Of a stretch of 64,000 nt of DNA, positions 28,972 through 39,404 are shown one piece after another; the first letter of the stretch is position 1; every line of letters begins with the position of its first letter. The notes under the pieces are model-generated. The model was not told the DNA's origin and searched no databases. It saw only the letters and a list, made by a program, of their open reading frames with translations. The position numbers and the translations under genes are program-made. Location of the stretch: positions 5,259,963 through 5,323,962 of the forward strand of contig NZ_AP018207.1 in the NCBI RefSeq assembly GCF_002367995.1, in the 5' to 3' direction. The stretch is from Calothrix brevissima NIES-22 (GTDB lineage: Bacteria > Cyanobacteriota > Cyanobacteriia > Cyanobacteriales > Nostocaceae).

Positions 28972-28999
28972 AACCTGGGGATGTTTTTATACCCAGGTT
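28972..28999 (+). terminator. Rho-independent terminator after Hlip
   Basis: AACCTGGG (28972-28979) pairs with CCCAGGTT (28992-28999), followed by CTTTATT. It lies about 150 bases past the Hlip stop. Confidence 0.6.
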
Positions 29000-29204
29000 C
29001 TTTATTGCAGGTTTGTCAATTGTTAGTGGTCAGTAGTCAGTAGTCAGTAGTCAGTAGTCAGTAGTCATACCAACTCACACAAATATGATACGAATGTAGG
29101 TTGGATTGAGGGACGGAACCCAAAACATCAAAGTTTTATAATTGTTGGGTTGACACAACGTAAGCCCAATGATGACTGACAACTGACAAATAACCAAATA
29201 AAAA

Positions 29205-29230
29205 AACTTCACCCCCAAGTGGATGAAGTT
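29205..29230 (-). terminator. Terminator of sigA
   Basis: On the minus strand, AACTTCA and TGAAGTT enclose a loop and are followed by a run of T. It sits about 75 bases past the sigA stop codon. Confidence 0.75.
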
Positions 29231-29303
29231 CTTTATGGTTGCTAATTTGTGTTTGGTTATAGTCATTAGCCAAGATAAATGACTAATAACCAGCGACTAA
29301 TAA

Positions 29304-30482
29304 TTAGCGAATATATTCCTTGAGAACGCTATTGCGATTTGGGTGACGTAACTTGCGGAGTGCTTTCGCTTCAATTTGACGAATGCGTTCGCGAGTAACG
29401 TTAAAAATCTGACCAATTTCTTCTAAAGTCTTCATCCGACCATCATCTAAACCGTAGCGCAATCTCAATACATCTCTTTCACGAGGGCTAAGACTGTCGA
29501 GGACTTTTTCTAAATCTTCGCGCAATAGGTTTTTAGAAACTTGGTCTTCTGGTGTCTCGCCATCAGATTCAATAAAATCACCTAAGCGAGAATCTTCTTC
29601 TTTACCAATTGGTGTTTCTAAAGAAATTGGCAATTGAGCCGATTTAGCTATAAAGCGTAACTTCTCAATTGTCATTTCCATGCGGGTAGCAATTTCCTCT
29701 TCAGTGGGTTTACGTCCCATTTCTTGAGAAAGCAACTTGGTAGTTTTCTTAATCCGAGAAATGGTTTCGTAAAGGTGAACAGGAAGACGAATTGTCCGCG
29801 ATTGATCGGCGATCGCTCTGGTTATTGCTTGGCGAATCCACCATGTAGCGTAGGTAGAAAACTTATAACCTTTCTCATGGTCAAACTTTTCAGCAGCGCG
29901 AATCAAACCAAGACTTCCTTCTTGAATTAAATCTTGGAAGGATAAGCCCCGATTCATATATTTCTTGGCAATTGAAACTACAAGGCGCAGGTTGGATTGC
30001 ACCATTTTATCTTTTGCCCGGCGACCAATATGCAGTTTGTAGCGAAACGCTGACAATGGCAATTGCACAGCTTCTGCCCATTCGCTATCCTTAGGATCGC
30101 GATCCAACTGTTCGGAAAGCCTTTCTCTAATCCGCTCTAATTCCAATAATTCGGCGATTTTACGCGCCAATTCGATTTCTTCGTCTGCCCGCAACAAACG
30201 AATTCGACCAATTTCTTGCAAGTAAAGCCGAATCGAATCTTCTGTGTAGTGCTTTTTCTTGCTTTGTGCTCGACGACGCGACTTAGCGGCTTTTCCAGAC
30301 TTTGCGTCGTCCTCATCAGACTGAGGCTCTAAAAACTCATCAATTTCGCCTTCATCGCTGAGTAATAAGTCCTCATCGACTTCGTCGTCGATTAACAATG
30401 GATCTAACTCGAGATCGGGCTGATTTATCATTTCTAGGTCAGGCTGATAAATGCTTTCGAGTACGTTGTTAGCCTGGTTCAT
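29304..30482 (-). CDS. sigA: Principal RNA polymerase sigma factor SigA/RpoD
   Basis: A 392-residue group 1 sigma-70 factor. An acidic N-terminal stretch (about 20-60) is followed by region 1.2 ([16 protein letters not shown]), region 2 with the -10 recognition helices ([20 protein letters not shown]), region 3 and region 4 ([20 protein letters not shown]). It recruits core RNA polymerase to housekeeping promoters. Length and the absence of region 1.1 match cyanobacterial SigA. It has a long leader with no gene in the 1.5 kb upstream and a clear terminator. An RpoD paralogue of group 2 is less likely given the exact region 2.4/4.2 sequences. Confidence 0.95.
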   Translation of the reverse strand: MNQANNVLESIYQPDLEMINQPDLELDPLLIDDEVDEDLLLSDEGEIDEFLEPQSDEDDAKSGKAAKSRRRAQSKKKHYTEDSIRLYLQEIGRIRLLRADEEIELARKIAELLELERIRERLSEQLDRDPKDSEWAEAVQLPLSAFRYKLHIGRRAKDKMVQSNLRLVVSIAKKYMNRGLSFQDLIQEGSLGLIRAAEKFDHEKGYKFSTYATWWIRQAITRAIADQSRTIRLPVHLYETISRIKKTTKLLSQEMGRKPTEEEIATRMEMTIEKLRFIAKSAQLPISLETPIGKEEDSRLGDFIESDGETPEDQVSKNLLREDLEKVLDSLSPRERDVLRLRYGLDDGRMKTLEEIGQIFNVTRERIRQIEAKALRKLRHPNRNSVLKEYIR

Positions 30483-31938
30483 GCCGCGTTCCTCATGCTC
30501 CTTGCAGAATCAATTACTCAAGATGTTGTGTTTACTGCTCTTATTAATTGAGCAAATTTATTACCGAAAATCTTTTTTTGGCTGTGTTGCCAGATATATT
30601 TTCGGGAATTTTCTCTCTCTTTGGGAAGAGTTTTTACTAAGTATGGAAATCGCTTGTAGCTGACTTACTCATCTTAGTAAAGGTTATGCGTATTTTTACC
30701 GCATACTACCTTTAACTGACTTGTCTCGAAAAAGACATGTCTTGATAAAAAAATTTACCACTGCAGTTAAATAAACATAACTGTGGGCAGATTTTTTCCG
30801 TAAAGACTGTTCCGATTGTAGCCTGTTTCACAGAAATTGCACTCTTTTTGTGTATTAATCTTTTAGCCACTAACAGAGGTAAAGCCACTATTATCAAAAA
30901 GAACTTCAAAATGGTAGTCATACCTTTCAATCTTTTCCGAAACTTTTTGGAATTGCAGTGGCATTGTCATTACTTTAAAAGGTAAGTAAACCTGTTGATG
31001 CTAGTTTCTAAGTAGAATGCACAACATGAATTACTGAGAAACAGCGCATTTTATATTAACTCAAGTGAGAAGCAATAGCGCAGGTATTTTTACATTTCCT
31101 TCATAAAGTACTCAGTTCGTGAAGCTAAAGTGAAATATCCCGCTAGGTAGATACAGCAACTATGATAATGTTTGCCTTGGACTGGAGTAGATTATGTGTA
31201 CTAGTTACCGCAACTAAGGAGTTTAGGTAACGGTGGAATCAGCCTGATAGCAGATCGATGAAGATGCAACTAATTTGGTCTTATTCACACGTTAGCGCAC
31301 TAATGTGATTTCAGCCCTATGAAACTTGACAAACTTTTCCTATTGTATCCAACGATATTTTAATCAATTCATTAAAGATTTGACATCGTAGACGAGCGAT
31401 TATTTGTTCTTTAAATAATTGAAAATCGAGATTGTGGGTTGGATACTTAGTTGAGAATCTCTCATTAGTAAAATACTTGTAAAGTTTAATACTTTTTTTT
31501 CATTATTCCATCGGACTGAGTTTGATTGATTAATCTTAAAGCTACATAGCAAATGCTTTTGAATTATATGAATTTAAGCTTTGCTCTTTCAGGATAACAA
31601 ATACTTTTCTTGTTTATGGGAAAAATATACGTATATCCATGAAGTGTTTGTTATTTCTCATCAAATAGAGATGAGTCAGGAAACTTGCCTATGCTAGATC
31701 GCTGCACGTGAAAACCATAGGTTGACAAAAAATAATTTATATGTATTCAGGAATTGCAATGAATTTTACAAGCTTTGTAATTTATGTTTATCTATTGTAT
31801 CAATCAAGTATCATTGTTGGGCATTGGGCATTGGGCATGGGAAAGAGAGATTTTTATGTTTTCTGGTGTATGTGGTTTATAAGGGCTACTGAAAGTCTGG
31901 AGACAGCAACTCATGGTGAAAGGTTGCAAATTACTAAA
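30483..31938. other. Long intergenic region upstream of sigA
   Basis: About 1.5 kb with no convincing gene. Two small frames (30712-30921 minus, with a hydrophobic N-terminus; 31741-31941 plus) lack good ribosome-binding sites. A short GGGCATT tract lies at about 31817-31841. It should contain the sigA promoter(s) and a long leader. No known RNA was recognised, though the block at about 31160-31300 is less AT-rich than its surroundings. Confidence 0.45.
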
Positions 31939-31963
31939 TAAAAAGGGCGCGATCGCCGCGCCC
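31939..31963 (-). terminator. Terminator of gyrB
   Basis: GGGCGC (31945-31950) pairs with GCGCCC (31958-31963); on the minus strand the hairpin is followed by TTTTT. The loop includes a HIP1-like GCGATCGC. It lies about 50 bases past the gyrB stop. Confidence 0.85.
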
Positions 31964-32011
31964 TGTAATGTAGTTTAATAAACCTACAAGAAAGTTAACT
32001 ATTAGCAGAAT

Positions 32012-34009
<1,998 letters not shown>

Positions 34010-34120
34010 TCACTCCAAAATTTTAACACAAAAGCCTTGCTGGCGTCTGTAGGGCATTTTTGTGGGAGGTTTATACAGGGATTGCATCCCTGGTAGGGGA
34101 TAGGGGCTAGGGAAGGGAGA

Positions 34121-34186
34121 CAAATGACTGTTGACTGTTGACTGTTGACTGTTGACAAATGACTATTGACTATTGACTATTGACAA
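34121..34186. repeat. TGACTGT / TGACTAT heptamer tract
   Basis: About five TTGACTG units followed by TTGACTA units directly upstream of the miaA start. This is the same heptamer family seen at several intergenic sites in the window. Confidence 0.75.
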
Positions 34187-35083
34187 ATGACTAAATTAGT
34201 TGTGATTTGTGGTGCAACGGCTACGGGTAAATCGGGTTTGGCTTTGGCTTTGGGGAGGGAGTTGGGTACTGCGATCCTCAGTGCGGATTCTCGCCAAGTT
34301 TATTGCGAGTTTAATATTGGCACAGCCAAGCCGACTTTGGCAGAACAAAAATTAGTGCCACACTATTTAATAGATATCTGCGCGCCAACAGACACGATGA
34401 CGGTAGCAGATTATCAAGAAAAAGCGCAAGATTTAATAGCTTCTATTTCTAGTTCTCCTTTATTGCTGGTTGGGGGTACAGGGTTATACATACGTTCTAT
34501 TGTTCAAGGAATGAAAATTCCCAGGGTAGCACCGCAATTAGAATTGCGATCGCAACTTTCACAAATCGATCAAAATCAACTTTACGCTATGTTGCAGCAA
34601 GTTGATCCTATTGCTACACAAAAAATTCATTCTCGCGATACAGTCAGGACTTTAAGAGCTTTGGAAGTGTATTATGTTACGGGAATACCTATTTCCGCCC
34701 AACAAGGTGAGAACCCGCCAAATTACCCGATTTTGCAAATTGGTTTAGATTGCGATCCGGAAGCCATACAGCTACGCATTCACCAACGTACTGCACAAAT
34801 GATCGCTGATGGATTAGTGGCTGAAGTTGATGGACTTTGTGAGAAATATGGTTTTGATTTACCGTTATTAAATACTTTAGGATATCAAGAAATTAAACAG
34901 TATTTGACTGGGGAAATTTCTTTAGCAACAGCGCAAGAATTAATAGTTTTACATACGCGACAATTTGCCAAGCGACAACGCACTTGGTTTAAAGCATATC
35001 CGCAAATTGAGTGGTTTAATGCCAACGATCCCGATTTATTGATAAAAGTTTTGCAGCGCGTCAAGCAGTTTATGGACAAATGA
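34187..35083 (+). CDS. miaA: tRNA dimethylallyltransferase
   Basis: A 298-residue enzyme that adds an isopentenyl group to A37 of tRNAs reading UNN codons. P-loop GATATGKS at residues 9-16, the family motif LSADSRQVY, GGTGLYIRSIVQG and the RQFAKRQRTWF tRNA-contact motif near the C-terminus. Full length. Divergent from gyrB, with heptamer repeats abutting the start, so its ribosome-binding site is poor. Confidence 0.95.
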   Translation: MTKLVVICGATATGKSGLALALGRELGTAILSADSRQVYCEFNIGTAKPTLAEQKLVPHYLIDICAPTDTMTVADYQEKAQDLIASISSSPLLLVGGTGLYIRSIVQGMKIPRVAPQLELRSQLSQIDQNQLYAMLQQVDPIATQKIHSRDTVRTLRALEVYYVTGIPISAQQGENPPNYPILQIGLDCDPEAIQLRIHQRTAQMIADGLVAEVDGLCEKYGFDLPLLNTLGYQEIKQYLTGEISLATAQELIVLHTRQFAKRQRTWFKAYPQIEWFNANDPDLLIKVLQRVKQFMDK

Positions 35084-35390
35084 AATCGGGAGCATCCCAA
35101 TTTTGACGCAATACCCTAGAAGAGTATTGCTATACCAACAAAGCCTGCCTTCTTTTGCTAAAAGTTTGATAGCCTGCGTTCGTCGAAGACGTTCCCGAAG
35201 GGTAGGCAGGCTTCGTATTTCTAGCCCCACCCTTATAGGGTGAGGGCATTATTTATAGTTTAGTTGATGAAATAGATGGGAAGAAGGCGATCGCACTCAG
35301 GAAAACAATGCTAAAAATGCGATCGCTCTCCTGTAACTCCTGTCACAATATTATTTAGCATTACCAGTGCATCCCCATTACACAACACTT
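35084..35390. other. Intergenic region miaA to glcD
   Basis: No gene. AT-rich with two HIP1 sites and a GCCTGC...GCAGGC inverted repeat near 35143-35212 that could end the miaA transcript. Confidence 0.45.
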
Positions 35391-36854
35391 ATGCTTACCC
35401 AACAACGTAACTGGAAACCAATCGTTAACGCTTTTGAGGCTGTTCTTGGTAAAAATGGCGTGGTACAACGGCGCGAAGAACTCATCACTTATGAGTGTGA
35501 TGGTTTAACCGGCTATCGTCAACGTCCAGCTATTGTTGTACTACCCAGAACTACAGAACAAGTTGCAGCTGCTGTAAAGATATGTAACCAATATTCCCTT
35601 CCCTTTATTGCGCGGGGTTCGGGAACTGGTTTGTCTGGTGGTGCGTTACCGCTAGAAGATTCAGTTTTAATTGTCACTTCTTTAATGCGGCAAATACTCA
35701 GCATTGATTTAGATAATCAACGGGCTGTAGTGCAACCAGGCGTAATTAATAGTTGGGTAACGCAAGCTGTTAGTGGTGCTGGTTTTTACTATGCACCAGA
35801 TCCTTCCAGCCAAATTATCTGCTCAATTGGCGGTAACATTGCCGAAAATTCCGGTGGAGTACATTGTCTCAAATATGGTGTGACTACTAACCATGTTTTA
35901 GGTTTAAAACTCGTGCTTCCCGATGGGGAAATTGTCGATGTTGGTGGACAAATTCCGGAAATGCCTGGTTATGATTTAACAGGTATATTTGTTGGTTCCG
36001 AGGGTACTTTGGGAATTGCTACAGAAATTACCTTAAAAATTCTCAAAAGTGCTGAATCAATTTGTGTATTGTTAGCAGATTTCACAAGTGTAGAAGCTGC
36101 TGGGGCTACGGTTTCCGATATCATCAGTGCGGGGATTATTCCTGGTGGTATGGAAATGATGGATAACTTTAGTATTAATGCTGTGGAAGATGTTGTAGCT
36201 ACAAATTGTTATCCCCGTGATGCAACAGCAATTTTACTTATAGAAATTGACGGTTTGGAAGTAGAAGTTGCTGGAAATAAACAGCGAGTCATTGATATTT
36301 GTAAACAAAATGGCGCTAGAAATGTGACTTCTGCTAGCGATCCAGAAACACGCTTAAAACTTTGGAAAGGACGCAAAGCTGCGTTTGCGGCTGCCGGACA
36401 TTTAAGTCCTGATTATTATGTGCAAGATGGGGTAATTCCTCGGACACAATTACCTTATGTGTTACAAGAAATTGAGGCATTAAGTCAGAAATTTGGTTAC
36501 CGTGTCGCCAATGTTTTTCATGCAGGTGATGGTAACTTACATCCACTAATTCTTTATGATAATGCTATTTCTGGAGCTTTAGAAAAAGTTGAAGAATTAG
36601 GTGGAGAAATTCTTAAACTTTGCGTGAGAGTTGGCGGTAGCATTTCTGGCGAACATGGTATTGGTGCAGATAAAAAATGTTATATGCCTGATATGTTTAG
36701 TCAAGCTGATTTAGAAACTATGCAATGGGTGAGACAAGTATTTAATCCCAGAGGTTTAGCTAATCCAGAAAAGATATTTCCGACTCCTCGCACTTGCGGT
36801 GAAGCGGCAAATATAGCAAATATCAAGCAATTTGATGGTGTAGAAAGGTTTTAA
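35391..36854 (+). CDS. glcD: Glycolate dehydrogenase, FAD-binding subunit GlcD
   Basis: FAD-dependent oxidase of the GlcD family that converts glycolate to glyoxylate in cyanobacterial photorespiration. PCMH-type FAD domain with RGSGTGLSGGALP (about residues 75-90 from this start), PDPSSQIICSIGGNIAENSGG and GSEGTLGIATEITL. The C-terminal FAD-oxidase domain has VFHAGDGNLHPLILYD and GGSISGEHGIGADKK. I prefer the ATG at 35391; a GTG at 35367 would add eight residues (VHPHYTTL). No glcE/glcF follow, as usual in cyanobacteria, where they are encoded elsewhere. Confidence 0.93.
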   Translation: MLTQQRNWKPIVNAFEAVLGKNGVVQRREELITYECDGLTGYRQRPAIVVLPRTTEQVAAAVKICNQYSLPFIARGSGTGLSGGALPLEDSVLIVTSLMRQILSIDLDNQRAVVQPGVINSWVTQAVSGAGFYYAPDPSSQIICSIGGNIAENSGGVHCLKYGVTTNHVLGLKLVLPDGEIVDVGGQIPEMPGYDLTGIFVGSEGTLGIATEITLKILKSAESICVLLADFTSVEAAGATVSDIISAGIIPGGMEMMDNFSINAVEDVVATNCYPRDATAILLIEIDGLEVEVAGNKQRVIDICKQNGARNVTSASDPETRLKLWKGRKAAFAAAGHLSPDYYVQDGVIPRTQLPYVLQEIEALSQKFGYRVANVFHAGDGNLHPLILYDNAISGALEKVEELGGEILKLCVRVGGSISGEHGIGADKKCYMPDMFSQADLETMQWVRQVFNPRGLANPEKIFPTPRTCGEAANIANIKQFDGVERF

Positions 36855-37192
36855 GAAATCATTTGGCACTTGTCATTTGTCATTTGTCATTTGTCATTTG
36901 TGGTTACTCATAGCCATAACTGTATGGTGGGTAATTCTCACCATATTTAAATTTGGTAATTTCTCATTCAATACGGTTCAGTTAAGGATAATTGTAGGTT
37001 GGGTTTCGCTTACGCTCTACCCAACCTACCCCTGGAAATGTTGGGTTTCGTTCCTCAACCCAACCTACGCAGCTATTGACTTTATGTAATTACAAATTAT
37101 TTTGGATATAAATAAATAATCCGGATTATTTCATTTTATTTAGTAAATATATATATTCCTGATATCTTTTGAAAAGTAAGTCAAGCCTACAG
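36855..37192. repeat. Dispersed palindrome and heptamers after glcD
   Basis: TTTGTCA heptamers (about 36869-36902). Two back-to-back copies of the dispersed palindrome GTAGGTTGGGTTTCG...CCAACCTAC follow at about 36990-37074. No gene. Confidence 0.65.
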
Positions 37193-38437
37193 ATGAATCG
37201 GTTTGCCCGCCGTTATCTTTGTTACTGGCTGTGTTTGGGATTACTATTATTTATAGTGACATTTTCGCTTCCTTCCCAATCACTTAATGAACCAAAAACC
37301 AGTCGTCCAACTACAACAGAAATTCGTGGGGTTTGGCTAACTAATGTTGCTAGTGGGGTGTTATTTATACCTTGGGGGATTAATCGTGCTATTAATCAAC
37401 TTACAGCACTTAACTTTAATACGATTTATCCTGTAGTCTGGAATCGCGGACATACTTTTTATGATAGTGCAGTAGCTCAGAAATTTATAGGGGTAAATAC
37501 TCAACCTTTTCTGAAATTTATGCATGGGGGAGATGATGTTTTAGCTAAGTTTATTAAACTGGCTAAACCTAAAGGATTAAGTATTATTCCTTGGTTTGAA
37601 TATGGGTTGATGACGCCATCTAATTCGGAATTAGCAAGAAGATATACAGATTGGCTAACAATTGGACAAGCAGGAATAAAATCGATTAACGAAGTTACTC
37701 TAGAGGAAATCGAAAATAATCATACTAGTAAGCAAGCTTGGCTAAATCCTCTACATCCGCAAGTACAAGAGTTTATTCAAGAGTTAATTGTGGAGGTTGT
37801 GAGCAATTATGATGTAGATGGAATTCAGCTTGACGATCATTTTGGGATGCCTGTACAGTTTGGTTACGATGCTTTTACTGTTGAGCTTTATCAACAAGAA
37901 CATGAAGGTAAAAGTCCGCCAAGTAATCCTTTTAACCCAGAATGGATGCGTTGGCGAGCCGATAAAATTACTGATTTTATGGCAGCAATTTATCAAGCTG
38001 TGAAGGCGATTAAACCATACGCTAAAATTTCTTTATCTCCTAATTCACAAGCTTTTGCTTACAAATATTATTTACAAAATTGGGAAGATTGGATCAAAAA
38101 GGGTTTGGTTGATGAGTTGATTTTGCAGGTTTATCGCAATGATAAAAATAGTTTTATTCGAGAATTAGAACAGCCGGCGCTGGAATTTGCGCGGAGTCAA
38201 ATTCCGGTAGCAATTGGAATTACGACGGGAACTTTACGAAATTCTGTAGATATCGCGCAAATTAAAGAACAGGTACAAGTAGTACGCGATCGCAAATTTT
38301 CTGGTATTTCATTTTTCTACTGGGAAAGTTTATGGGGTTATATCTCCCCGGAAGCGCCACAACATAGGCGTAGAGCCTTTCAAGAAATATTTACAGCCAA
38401 AGCAACAAGACCAATCCTACTACCAAAGAGAATTTGA
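37193..38437 (+). CDS. GHL10 (DUF187) family putative glycoside hydrolase, exported
   Basis: The ATG at 37193 (MNRFARRYL) begins a signal peptide or anchor (about 1-28); the TTG upstream is unlikely. The rest is a TIM-barrel of the glycosyl-hydrolase-like 10 group: TEIRGVWLTNVASG opens the barrel, IIPWFEYGLM and the acidic DGIQLDDHFG match the expected active-site strands, and SLSPNSQAFAYK and FFYWESLWG lie later. In E. coli the relative DigH trims denuded peptidoglycan; a similar cell-wall role is inferred. The stop overlaps the next gene's start by one base (TGATG). Confidence 0.85.
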   Translation: MNRFARRYLCYWLCLGLLLFIVTFSLPSQSLNEPKTSRPTTTEIRGVWLTNVASGVLFIPWGINRAINQLTALNFNTIYPVVWNRGHTFYDSAVAQKFIGVNTQPFLKFMHGGDDVLAKFIKLAKPKGLSIIPWFEYGLMTPSNSELARRYTDWLTIGQAGIKSINEVTLEEIENNHTSKQAWLNPLHPQVQEFIQELIVEVVSNYDVDGIQLDDHFGMPVQFGYDAFTVELYQQEHEGKSPPSNPFNPEWMRWRADKITDFMAAIYQAVKAIKPYAKISLSPNSQAFAYKYYLQNWEDWIKKGLVDELILQVYRNDKNSFIRELEQPALEFARSQIPVAIGITTGTLRNSVDIAQIKEQVQVVRDRKFSGISFFYWESLWGYISPEAPQHRRRAFQEIFTAKATRPILLPKRI

Positions 38438-39012
38438 TGCTATTTGCACCTGCAAAAACTCAATTTAGCTTTACATTACAATGGGCGATCGCTACTTTTA
38501 GCGGTTTTGTGCTGAGTTTACTATTTATTGAAATTGGCGAAAAGCCAGATGTAGGGATTTTACAAGCTTTTATTGGTTCTTTAGCGATCGCCTCAGCGCA
38601 AATGTTCATCCTCAAACACACCGGCTTTGCTCTGCGCTGGTTCTTTTTCACCGTCAGCGCTTGGATTGCGATTCCTTTTATGGGTGTGGGTGTATTAGGT
38701 TGGTATGTCCCCACTATAGAATTTTTCCCCTTAAGAATCCTTGATAGTGCATTTTCCGGCACATTAGGCGGTTTAGTTCTAGGTATCGCCCAATGGTTAG
38801 CTATTTATCAATATATCCCTCTCGCTTGGCGCTGGATATTCATGAGTGGGGTAAGTTGGGCGATCGCTTTAGCTATAGGCTCGGCTATCGGCATGATTTT
38901 ACACCAAATCAGCGAAATATTTTTAGGCGAAGTCATCGGTTTAGCGATCGCTTGGTTAGCAGTTGCTATCCTCACCGGAATGAATATGTATATATTGGTC
39001 AATAGTCAATAG
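38437..39012 (+). CDS. Membrane protein of unknown function
   Basis: About 191 residues with five or six hydrophobic segments (about 10-30, 40-58, 65-88, 105-125, 135-155, 165-190) and few charged residues. The ATG at 38437 overlaps the stop of the GHL10 gene, so the two are translationally coupled. Aromatic pairs such as ALRWFFFTVSAW and LAWRWIFMSGVSW repeat, which suggests an internal duplication. Family not recognised beyond being common in filamentous cyanobacteria. Confidence 0.8.
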   Translation: MLFAPAKTQFSFTLQWAIATFSGFVLSLLFIEIGEKPDVGILQAFIGSLAIASAQMFILKHTGFALRWFFFTVSAWIAIPFMGVGVLGWYVPTIEFFPLRILDSAFSGTLGGLVLGIAQWLAIYQYIPLAWRWIFMSGVSWAIALAIGSAIGMILHQISEIFLGEVIGLAIAWLAVAILTGMNMYILVNSQ

Positions 39013-39082
39013 TCAATAGTCAGTTGTCAGTTGTCAGTTGTCACAACAGTCAACAGTCAACAGTCAACAGTCAACAGTCAAC
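39000..39082. repeat. Mixed heptamer tract
   Basis: AGTCAAT units, then AGTTGTC units, then five CAGTCAA units, running from the stop of the membrane-protein gene. Of the roughly 390 bases to the next gene, the remainder is AT-rich with nothing recognised. Confidence 0.75.
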
Positions 39083-39404
39083 CATAAAGAATTATTGCAA
39101 ATATTGACGATCGGGCTTGATTGTACATAAAATGTGTGCAAAAATCTTAAGGAATTGTTAACAATCAAAACTCGATTCTCTTTGCACTAACCTGTTCATG
39201 CATTTCAGTTTTTCATGAAGAGGAAAAATTTAAGCTTACTTTTATAGGCTTTTCGAGATTTTTGATTGTCAATAGAAAAAGAAACAAAATACCCACAAAT
39301 AAAGGCTGACAATCCTTTGCTGTAGGCGCTAAGGGGGATTTTTACTATAAGAAAAATTACGAGAGCGCCTAGATGAGTCAGTAACACCATACAGGGACTC
39401 TCCG

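Larger units (their letters stand above)
28824..29303. other. Intergenic region, Hlip to sigA
   Basis: No gene. It holds a plus-strand terminator (28972), a GTCAGTA heptamer tract (29029-29066), a copy of the GTAGGTTGG...CCAACC dispersed palindrome (29095-29165) and the sigA terminator (29205). Confidence 0.6.

Noticed and set aside
30483-31938. 6S RNA, tmRNA or RNase P RNA in the sigA upstream region
   Set aside because: No signature motifs of these RNAs were recognised here or elsewhere in the window.
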